NCBI GenBank assembly: GCA_003491925.1
Contig: DNAU01000234.1
Location: 1 to 7,075 of the forward strand
DNA: 7,075 nt
DNA from: Chloroflexota bacterium
Lineage (GTDB): Bacteria; Chloroflexota; Dormibacteria; Aeolococcales; Aeolococcaceae
Reading direction: 5' to 3'
The position numbers and the translations under genes were made by a program. Shown in pieces: positions 1 through 5,160 of this stretch. A model generated the notes under the pieces. It saw only the letters and a program-made list of their open reading frames with translations. It was not told the DNA's origin and did not search any database. Numbering within the stretch: the first letter of the stretch is position 1; each line of letters opens with the position of its first letter.

Positions 1-2
1 GC

Positions 3-419
3 TTCGCCGACGCCCTGGTGGAGTTGGCCAGCCACGCCCTGGACAACGGGGCACTCCCTCAGCACGCCGGTCAGCGGCCCCACCTCCAGGTCACCGCCAC
101 CCTGGCCACGGTCCGCGGAGAGCTCGGGGCTCCGGCGGCCGAGCTGGAGCTGGGCGGCCCGATCGCCGCCGAGACGGCGCGGCGGCTGAGCTGCGACGCC
201 GGGGTCACGCGGGTGGTGTTCGGAGCGGACTCGACGGTCCTCGATGTGGGCCGGGCGACCCGGGTTCCGGCGACCGCAACCCGGCGGGCGGTCCACGCTC
301 GTGACCGGGGTTGCGTCTGGCCAGGCTGCCATCGGCCGGTGTCCTGGGGCGAGGTCCACCATCTCACCCACTGGGGGCCAGGCTCAACTGATCTAGCCAA
401 TCTTGTCGCCATCTGCTAA
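3..419 (+). CDS. DUF222/13E12-type HNH endonuclease, C-terminal part, prematurely ended
   Basis: The 5' part lies outside the window; the frame is open from base 3. The visible C-terminus carries the HNH nuclease region typical of actinobacterial DUF222 (13E12 repeat) proteins. It has the first zinc-type pair CVWPGC, then EVHHLTHW with the histidine pair, then DLANLVAIC with the conserved Asn and the third Cys. In this family the third Cys is normally followed by two or three basic residues and a His-His pair (C..HH) that completes the metal site. Here a TAA follows the Cys directly and neither shifted frame restores a C..HH motif, so the catalytic fold looks incomplete. HNH members of this family are assumed to cut DNA and are often multicopy and mobile. 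The protein is probably inactive or a decaying copy. The family call is firm; the loss of function is inferred. Confidence 0.82.
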   Translation, partial: FADALVELASHALDNGALPQHAGQRPHLQVTATLATVRGELGAPAAELELGGPIAAETARRLSCDAGVTRVVFGADSTVLDVGRATRVPATATRRAVHARDRGCVWPGCHRPVSWGEVHHLTHWGPGSTDLANLVAIC

Positions 420-609
420 CCACCCGCGATCAGGCGATTCAATGTCAACCCTGGCTAGTGGACAAGGAGCACTTCCGGGAGCGCACCGTGCCTCGCGCTC
501 ACTGCCGCGAACGCTGGACCCCGCGCCGACTCAACGCTTCGGAGGCCTTGCCCGAGCGGCTTGCGCTGAGACTCCCGACAGGACCCGTAACGGTTTTGAC
601 GGACGGCGT

Positions 610-626
610 CCGCGGCGTCGCCGCGG
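610..626. terminator. Short GC palindrome downstream of the methyltransferase, possible terminator
   Basis: CCGCGGCG and CGCCGCGG form a near-perfect 17-bp palindrome around a single T, giving a 7-bp stem with a 3-nt loop. It sits about 10 bp past the methyltransferase stop and lies between two convergent transcription directions. No T-run follows on either strand, so it is not a classical intrinsic terminator. A terminator role is inferred from position only. Confidence 0.3.
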
Positions 627-636
627 GAATCGCCTG

Positions 637-1281
637 TCAGCGCCCGAGCCTGCCGACCCTGGCCTCGACGAGGAAGACGGGGACGGCGGGACTGAAGACG
701 TGGCGTCCCCGCCAGGACGCGAACCCGGCGGCCCGAAGCATCGCGGACAGTTCGGCGGCATCGCGGAAGACAGCGCCGTGCCGGCGCCGCAGGGGGCGGA
801 GGAGGCGGCCGACGAGGCCGATGGCCAGCACGTCGGCCAGGAGGAGCCGTCCCCCGGGCCGCAGCACCCGCCCGACCTCGCGCAGCGAAGCGCTCTGCTC
901 GTTCCAGTGGTGGAAGGAGAGGGTCGTCGTCACCACGTCGACGCTGGCCGGATCGAGGGGCAGGTCGAGCGCCCCGGCCTGCTCGATGCGGATCCGGGGC
1001 ACCCCGGCGAAGCGAGAGCGGGCGACGCGCACCATCCCCTGGGATGGGTCTATGCCTATCAGATCCGCCTCGGGAAAGCGGTGATGGATCGCCTCCAGCA
1101 GGCGGCCCGTGCCGCAGCCGACGTCGACGATGGTACCGGGGGCACCCCCGGCCACGAGCGCCTCGCACACTTGACGGTGGACGGGCTCGAAGAGGAAGCG
1201 CTGGCTGACGTGGCGGTCGTAGCTGGACGACCAGCGGTCGAAGAAATCGATCTCCCCGTGGACCCAGTGCCTCATGGCCAC
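637..1281 (-). CDS. Class I SAM-dependent methyltransferase (Methyltransf_11 type)
   Basis: The 214-residue protein is of usual length for a small Rossmann-fold methyltransferase of the UbiE/Methyltransf_11 kind, which moves a methyl group from S-adenosylmethionine to a small molecule. Motif I is IVDVGCGTGR at residues 51-60. The acidic residue that holds the ribose is Asp78 in IGIDPS. The motif II/III region is DLPLDPASVDVVTTTLSFHHW (residues 106-126), and the post-III motif VGRVLRPGGRLLLAD is at 136-150. The segment FFDRWSSSYDRHV near residue 13 is the usual N-terminal lead-in. The substrate cannot be read from the sequence. The start is GTG at 1281 or ATG at 1275; in-frame TGA and TAA codons sit just upstream, so the N-terminus cannot be longer. 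No strong Shine-Dalgarno is seen. The gene follows the ATPase remnant on the same strand with a 6-bp gap, suggesting co-transcription and perhaps translational coupling. Confidence 0.88.
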   Translation of the reverse strand: MAMRHWVHGEIDFFDRWSSSYDRHVSQRFLFEPVHRQVCEALVAGGAPGTIVDVGCGTGRLLEAIHHRFPEADLIGIDPSQGMVRVARSRFAGVPRIRIEQAGALDLPLDPASVDVVTTTLSFHHWNEQSASLREVGRVLRPGGRLLLADVLAIGLVGRLLRPLRRRHGAVFRDAAELSAMLRAAGFASWRGRHVFSPAVPVFLVEARVGRLGR

Positions 1282-1287
1282 CGGTTA

Positions 1288-1755
1288 TCAGAGCACATCG
1301 AAGGTGGAGCGGTAAAGGACGGTGTGCCTGGCATGGATGGCGGCCAGCGCCAGGCTCAGATCCTCCAACTCGACCTCGGCCAGCGCGTAAGGGCCCGCGA
1401 CCTGCGCTGCACCGAGGGCACGCCCAGCGGCACGAGCGCCGCCTCCACGTTCTCCGCCGCCGTGAGAGTGGGCATGAGGTTGTAGCTCTGGAAGACGAAG
1501 CCGAAGCTCCGGCCGCGCACGTCCATCAGCCGGGACTCGGGGAGGGCGCCCAGGGCTAGTCCGTCGAAGAGGACGGGTCCGGAGGTGGGGCGGTCCATGC
1601 GCCGAGCATCATGAGGAGTGTCGACTTGCCGTGCCCGCTGAGCCCTTGGATGTGATGAACTCGCCGTCCTGGAGGTCGAGGTCCACGTCGCGCAGCGCGA
1701 CGACGCTGCTCTGCCCCTTGCGGTAGACGCGGGAGAGCTCATGCAGCTGGTACAT
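1288..1755 (-). pseudogene. Broken ABC transporter ATP-binding protein (LolD/MacB type), frameshifted and truncated
   Basis: The start is clear: ATG at 1755, with GGAGG six bases upstream, giving MYQLHELSRVYRKGQ and the usual beta-strand lead-in of a LolD/MacB-like ATPase. After GEFIT the frame shifts by one base; the next frame reads IQGLSGHGKSTLLMMLGA, which contains an intact Walker A (GLSGHGKST). A second one-base loss precedes MDRPTSGPVLFDG, which runs through the Q-loop FVFQSYNLMPTLTAAENVEA. A third one-base loss near 1391-1396 joins RSRAL to ALAEVELEDL. The signature LSGGQ, Walker B, D-loop and H-loop never appear. Instead the frame ends with HARHTVLYRSTFDVL and a stop at 1288. All three shifts look like single-base deletions. 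Normal family members have about 220-250 residues; here only about 120 of them can be aligned. It would have energised the upstream FtsX permease. The ATPase identity is certain. Natural decay, as opposed to sequencing error, is supported mainly by the missing C-terminal half. Confidence 0.85.
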
Positions 1756-1816
1756 CGGAGGCCTCCGGGAACGGGACGTCGCCCGCGCTGACGTGATCGG
1801 CGAGGGTCGTGAGCAT
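1739..1816 (-). CDS. Possible 25-codon leader ORF between permease and ATPase remnant
   Basis: ATG at 1816 is preceded by GGTGGAG about seven bases upstream, which overlaps the permease stop region. The frame encodes MLTTLADHVSAGDVPFPEAS and a few more residues, then stops at 1739, seventeen bases inside the ATPase start. Such an overlap could couple translation from the permease to the ATPase. No family is recognisable, and chance is a fair explanation for an ORF this short in GC-rich DNA. Confidence 0.15.
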   Translation of the reverse strand: MLTTLADHVSAGDVPFPEASDVPAA

Positions 1817-1820
1817 CCGG

Positions 1821-3257
1821 CTACTCCACCCGGCGCAGCGCCGCGGCCGGACGTAGCCGCGAGGCCTGCCAGCCGCCGATGGCACCGGCGATCAGCCCGC
1901 CGGCCACGGCCAGGGCGATGGCCACCAACAGGATCTCGAGGCTGAGCGGCGCGGTCATGTGCACGCTCACGGGGTGGAGAGCATTGCCGAAAGTCGTGGA
2001 GACGTTCCCCGACGAGGAGCCGCTCACGGGCCCTCCCCCGATCAACTGCGGGCCGCCGCCGAAGGCCTTGACCGCCGCGGAGCCGCTCCCGGGCCCCTCC
2101 TCCGCCTGCAGGGTGGGGACCACCCTGGTGAAGATGAAGGCGCCGAGGAAGCCCACCCCCACCCCGAGCCCGCCCCCGATCACGCCCTGCACCAGCGACT
2201 CGCCCATCACCTGGGCGACGATGCGGCGGCTGCGCCATCCGATCGCCTTCAGGGTCCCGAACTCGCGCACCCGCCGGGTCACCGACCCCATGGTGAGCAG
2301 CACCGCCAGGACGAAGGCCGCCGCCAGGACCACGATGGCCACCGCCAGCCCCAGGGTCCCGGCCAGGTTGGAGGCGGTGCTCAGCGACCCCGACACGTCG
2401 CTGGCCAGGTCGGAGGCGCTGGTGACCGTGGCCGAGGGCATCAGCTTCTGGATCTCGGACTGAACCGCCGAGATCTCCGACGAGTCGGTGGCCGCCACGT
2501 CGATGGTGTTGACCTCGTTGCTGTCACCGGCCAGCGATTGCGCGTGGCCGAGGGGGATGTAGACGTCCGCGGACGACGCGCTCACTAGGGACACCGCACC
2601 GACGACTGTGTACGTGGTGCCCGAGAGGGTGAGGGTGGAGCCGGCCTTGAGCGACTCCTGCTTGGCATAGCCGCTGCTCACCAGAACCACGTGCTCGCTC
2701 TGCTCGGCATCCTCGAACCACGTCTTCGCCGCCGCACTCCCCGAGCTGAGATTGCTCGCGCTCAGGGGCCCCAGCCCGGGGGTGCTGGGGTCGATGCCAG
2801 TCAGGGTGAAATTGGAGACGCTGTCGCTGCTCGTGATGTCGAGGACGTTGAGCTGCAGGAACCCTGTGGCACCCGCAACCCCCTTGAGCCTGTCGATGGC
2901 CGACACCTCGCTGCTCTTGATGGTGGTGAGCCCGGGGTTGGGGAGCACGTGGTCGCCGGTGGCGGATCCGCTGCTCGATCCGCTGGGTCCCGCAATCGAG
3001 ATCCTCCCCGAGCCCCCCGAGGGCGCGGCAATGTGGATCTGGACCGGTCCGCTCCCGGCGGCGGGGGCCTGGGTCACGGTGAGGTCGGTGCCCACGCCAT
3101 AGAGGGACTGCAGCACCTGGCCGTCCGCGGCGTTCACCCCGGCGATCGCCCCGATGAGGGTGATCACCAGGCCCACGCCGAGCGCCAGGCCGAGGGCGAC
3201 GACGGCTGCCGACCGCACGCGCCGGCGCAGCTCGCGGGTCAGGTATCGGAAGTACAC
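1821..3257 (-). CDS. FtsX/MacB-type ABC transporter permease
   Basis: The 478-residue membrane protein has the standard four-helix layout. TM1 is at about residues 17-43, followed by a large extracytoplasmic MacB-PCD-like domain (about 44-295). TM2 is at 300-325, TM3 at 353-380 and TM4 at 439-463. Between TM2 and TM3 lies the cytoplasmic coupling segment RRVREFGTLKAIGWRSRRI, the hallmark that contacts the ATPase. The C-terminus ends WQASRLRPAAALRRVE, again typical. Members work as dimers with a LolD-like ATPase and act mechanically on extracytoplasmic substrates (lipoproteins, peptides, antibiotics). Two Gly/Ser-rich stretches are unusual: residues 65-102 in the outer domain and 386-422 between TM3 and TM4. 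The start is GTG at 3257 with GGGGGAG about six bases upstream. The gene is intact, but its adjacent ATPase is broken, so it is either orphaned or served by an ATPase elsewhere. Confidence 0.9.
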   Translation of the reverse strand: MYFRYLTRELRRRVRSAAVVALGLALGVGLVITLIGAIAGVNAADGQVLQSLYGVGTDLTVTQAPAAGSGPVQIHIAAPSGGSGRISIAGPSGSSSGSATGDHVLPNPGLTTIKSSEVSAIDRLKGVAGATGFLQLNVLDITSSDSVSNFTLTGIDPSTPGLGPLSASNLSSGSAAAKTWFEDAEQSEHVVLVSSGYAKQESLKAGSTLTLSGTTYTVVGAVSLVSASSADVYIPLGHAQSLAGDSNEVNTIDVAATDSSEISAVQSEIQKLMPSATVTSASDLASDVSGSLSTASNLAGTLGLAVAIVVLAAAFVLAVLLTMGSVTRRVREFGTLKAIGWRSRRIVAQVMGESLVQGVIGGGLGVGVGFLGAFIFTRVVPTLQAEEGPGSGSAAVKAFGGGPQLIGGGPVSGSSSGNVSTTFGNALHPVSVHMTAPLSLEILLVAIALAVAGGLIAGAIGGWQASRLRPAAALRRVE

Positions 3258-3309
3258 GTCTGCTCCCCCTGATGGGTCTGAGCGGGCCTAGCCGCGGCAG
3301 GGCGCATCT

Positions 3310-3377
3310 GGGGTCTCCTGGGTGGACGGGGAGGACCCGGGGTTGGGGTCTCCCGCATGGCTGAGAGGACCGGGGTT
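3310..3377. repeat. Imperfect 34-bp tandem duplication upstream of the permease
   Basis: Two consecutive units (3310-3344 and 3345-3377) each begin with GGGGTCTCC and end with GAGGACC(C)GGGGTT; the middle of the unit has diverged. The pair lies 53-120 bp upstream of the permease start codon, within the likely 5' leader or promoter area of that gene. It could be a regulatory repeat or simply an old tandem duplication. Confidence 0.5.
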
Positions 3378-4025
3378 CCGGGTCACTTCTACGCCGGCGT
3401 TGGTGTCGGCACGGTTACGGAGGGCGGAGCCTATCGCCGACCAGCGGCCGTGATCGGCTGGTACCCGCAGGGGCTGTGGGCCCCGCAGCTGCGCTGGATC
3501 CGCCCTGCATCCGGTTAGCGATGGCTGGGCGTCACCGCCCAGGGCGTGGCTTGGCCGCGGGTGGGAGGCTGACTGGCCGCAGCTGGGGAGATCCTGATGG
3601 CCGCTGAGAGGTGGGGCTGGGCCGTGCGTAGTGCTACTCGCCCTGCGCCCCTTCGTGTCCTCGGGCCAGGGAAGCCAACCCCGACGACGCGGGGCTGTCA
3701 AACCGGATGTCCCGGGGCGGTAGGCGCTTGGCTTGGAGCGGACTGGACGGTACGGCCCAAAGCCCCGGGAAAAGTCTACCACTGCCGAGCACGTTTGGCG
3801 CGTTAGCTGCTCTTCTTCGGGGCCAAGACCAATTCACATCGAGGGACCGCGGGGCAAGGGGACCCAGAGAGTAGCCGCTGCCACCTACATTTGCGCATTG
3901 ATGGGCAGCCCCCGACACCCTCCGGCAGCGGCGAGACGGACCTCAACGCCGTCACCTGCGCGAGCGGCTCCGGCTGCCGGTAGGCCGAGATTCTCTCTAT
4001 AGCCGTATGTGAGGAGGACCGGAAG
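3378..4025. other. Intergenic stretch without a supportable gene
   Basis: This is part of the divergent gap between the permease (minus) and the regulator (plus). Open frames here, such as a minus-strand frame at 3288-3782 and another at 3634-3918, are rich in Pro, Arg, Ser and Gly, show no domain motif and have no convincing ribosome-binding site. No tRNA T-arm or rRNA-like segment was found by eye. The only local structure noted is a 7-bp stem, CTGGGCG with CGCCCAG around TCAC, at 3525-3542. Composition is less uniformly GC-rich near 3780-3910 and 3985-4010 than in the flanking genes. Confidence 0.5.
3525..3542. repeat. Small perfect hairpin in the divergent gap
   Basis: CTGGGCG and CGCCCAG (7 bp) flank the loop TCAC. 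No T-run follows on either side. The function is unknown; it might be a weak terminator or part of an unannotated RNA. Confidence 0.3.
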
Positions 4026-4250
4026 GTGAGGTCACCGACCCCGGCGAGGCGGCGGCTGATCCGCCTCCGGCGGGCCTCCACCAGCCCCTTGCAGGCCCCC
4101 GCGGTCGCTGGCCGCGAGCGCCTCGAGGACGGGGCGTTCGCGCTCCACCACAATCTCCAGCGCCCGTGTCCAGGCGCGCCGGTCAGCTGCCGTCGTGCGC
4201 TGCGACACGGGGCGTTGGAGGCGGTGGCGCGAGTCGGGCGCGGCGGCCAT
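4020..4250 (-). pseudogene. Possible frameshifted remnant of a small helical protein
   Basis: A minus-strand frame from ATG 4250 reads through RAWTRALEIVVERERPVLEA, a Glu/Arg/Leu-rich amphipathic pattern with strongly GC third positions. At a run of four C's (plus strand 4085-4088) it loses this character, while the neighbouring frame continues as KGLVEARRRRISRRLAGV. Removing one base joins the two into a single helical stretch of about 75 residues. After about 4020 the sequence no longer looks coding. No Shine-Dalgarno precedes the ATG. The family is not recognised. This may be a decayed gene, or a chance pattern in GC-rich DNA. Confidence 0.22.
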
Positions 4251-4443
4251 GGGCTCAGTCTATTGCAGGCCGGTGGCCGAGTTGCTTACGTTTCGCTCCC
4301 ACCGAGCGGGTGGCGCCGGGTATGGAGTGTCCTGCCCCTTCGCCCGTATGATCGAACTGCCGCCCTTAGCCGTAGCCACACTGAAAGCCCCAACACAAAT
4401 AAGACCTAGCCACGCTAAGTCAAGGGGATGACAGCACAGGGCC

Positions 4444-4465
4444 GGGCGGCGTCAAACGCCGCGCC
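4444..4465. repeat. GC-rich hairpin near the left end of the 194-bp block
   Basis: GCGGCGT (4446-4452) pairs with ACGCCGC (4456-4462) around the loop CAA. Two more G-C pairs form if G4463 bulges out. No T-run follows, so it is not an obvious terminator. Confidence 0.4.
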
Positions 4466-4496
4466 CCCATGCGCCACCCCGGCGGCCCGGTTCCAG

Positions 4497-4511
4497 CCGC
4501 CCGCGGGGCGG
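4497..4511. repeat. Compact GC hairpin in the 194-bp block
   Basis: CCGCCC and GGGCGG pair around GCG. It is the second of three inverted repeats in the block. With such skewed composition, short stems like this can arise by chance. Confidence 0.25.
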
Positions 4512-4565
4512 GGCGCGCGGCACGGGGACCACCCGAGCGGCGCTCTCGGCGGCAGGTGCAACGCG

Positions 4566-4606
4566 GCGAGGCCGTGACCGGACGGTCACGTCGGTCACGG
4601 CCTCGC
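4566..4606. promoter_or_regulatory. Nested palindrome with three CGGTCACG elements, candidate operator
   Basis: A perfect 15-bp inverted repeat (GCGAGGCCGTGACCG at 4566-4580, its complement at 4592-4606) surrounds an 11-bp loop. Within it, the 8-mer CGGTCACG occurs at 4583-4590 and 4592-4599, and inverted as CGTGACCG at 4573-4580. The inverted copy can pair with either direct copy, giving an 18-bp palindrome (arms of 8, spacer GA) or the larger hairpin. It ends 3 bp before a TTGACA box and about 65 bp before the MarR gene. MarR dimers bind palindromes of about this size near their own promoters, so an operator role is plausible but inferred. A structural end of the putative mobile element is an alternative. 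Confidence 0.45.
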
Positions 4607-4609
4607 GCC

Positions 4610-4640
4610 TTGACACGCTAAGCTTCGGATGTCACATACT
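4610..4640 (+). promoter_or_regulatory. Candidate promoter for the MarR-MMPL operon
   Basis: A perfect TTGACA -35 box lies at 4610-4615, and CATACT (4 of 6 matches to TATAAT) at 4635-4640. The 19-bp spacer is longer than the preferred 17. A start near 4647 would give a leader of about 25 nt before the GTG. The last four bases of the putative inserted element (TTGA) and the first two of its flanking repeat (CA) make up the -35 box, so the insertion may have created it. The local AT-richness supports a promoter; the weak spacing does not. Confidence 0.4.
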
Positions 4641-4671
4641 TAGGGTACCCGACTATCTGAGGAACGAACCA

Positions 4672-5160
4672 GTGGCCACCGAGCCCGCCCCCCTCGCCGA
4701 GAGGGAAGACCTTCTGCAGCGGCTGGCCGGCCTCCAGGCGGCGCTCCGGCATCGCTTCCGGGCGACCATCCCGGCGGACGCCCGGGTCCGCATGCAGGAG
4801 ACCATGGAGGAGGTCACCGCCTCCCAGCTCGAGGCGCTGATGCTGCTCCATCAGAGCAGGACCGGGCTCTCCATGCACCAGCTGGCCGAGGCGCAGTCGA
4901 TCACGCCCAGCTCGGCCACCCAGCTGGTCGACCGGCTGGTGAAGGTGGGGCTGGTCGAGCGCCTCCGGGAGGACGAGGACCGGCGCCTCGTCCGCGTCCA
5001 GCTCACCGGGGCGGCGCGGGAGAGGTTCGAGGACATGCTCCACCTCCACCTGCGCGGGCTCGCCGCGGTCACCGAAGCTCTCACCGACGCGGAGCTGACG
5101 ACGCTCGTCGAGCTCCTCGCCAAGATCGCACCGCCGCTGGGTGGGGAGTGCGCGGGGTGA
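4672..5160 (+). CDS. MarR-family transcriptional regulator
   Basis: The 162-residue protein has typical MarR length and architecture: N-terminal dimerisation helices, then a winged helix-turn-helix. The core begins at TASQLEALMLLHQ (residues 49-61). Helix-turn-helix helices follow in LSMHQLAEAQSITPSSATQL (66-85), with the recognition helix at about 79-93. The wing is DEDRRLVRVQLT (101-112), matching the conserved D.DRR...v.LT signature. The C-terminal helices (115-151) would complete the dimer interface. MarR proteins usually repress a neighbouring efflux gene until a small aromatic or lipophilic ligand binds. The start is GTG at 4672, with GAGGAA centred about ten bases upstream. The stop overlaps the exporter start by 4 bp, so the two are co-translated. 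The regulated target is presumably this operon itself; the ligand is unknown. Confidence 0.93.
   Translation: MATEPAPLAEREDLLQRLAGLQAALRHRFRATIPADARVRMQETMEEVTASQLEALMLLHQSRTGLSMHQLAEAQSITPSSATQLVDRLVKVGLVERLREDEDRRLVRVQLTGAARERFEDMLHLHLRGLAAVTEALTDAELTTLVELLAKIAPPLGGECAG

Larger units (their letters stand above)
4411..4622. mobile_element. Putative small MITE-like insertion with 9-bp target duplication
   Basis: CACGCTAAG occurs identically at 4411-4419 and 4614-4622. Directly inside these copies lie TCAAGG (4420-4425) and CCTTGA (4608-4613), which are perfect inverted repeats of each other. The order is therefore direct repeat, inverted repeat, core, inverted repeat, direct repeat, as left by a DDE-type transposition event. 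The 194-bp interior is about 78% GC by hand count, against roughly 50-54% in the 55-60 bp on each side. It has no coding capacity and carries several hairpins, as non-autonomous elements often do. The inverted repeats are short for an IS-derived element, and no parent element is in the window. Chance or a different origin cannot be excluded. Confidence 0.4.

Noticed and set aside
403..1485. Long plus-strand open frame of 360 codons
   Set aside because: It lies antisense to the methyltransferase and ATPase remnant, both of which have clear motifs. Its product is a low-complexity, Gly/Arg/Pro-rich shadow without domains.
1959..2588. Plus-strand frames antisense to the permease (1879-2463, 1959-2588, 2691-3272)
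   Set aside because: All lie opposite the intact FtsX permease and lack motifs or convincing starts.
3288..3782. Minus-strand frame of 164 codons in the divergent gap
   Set aside because: It is rich in Pro, Ser and Arg with no domain, has no Shine-Dalgarno, and its 3' part is made of the tandem 34-bp repeat. It might be a remnant, but nothing supports calling it a gene.
3373..4500. Search for tRNA-like T-arms (for example GGTTCC at about 3374 and 4489)
   Set aside because: Neither is followed by the paired arm, acceptor stem or anticodon stem needed for a tRNA.
4444..4606. Hairpin cluster read as intrinsic terminators
   Set aside because: None of the stems is followed by a T-run on either strand, and no gene ends just upstream on the plus strand.
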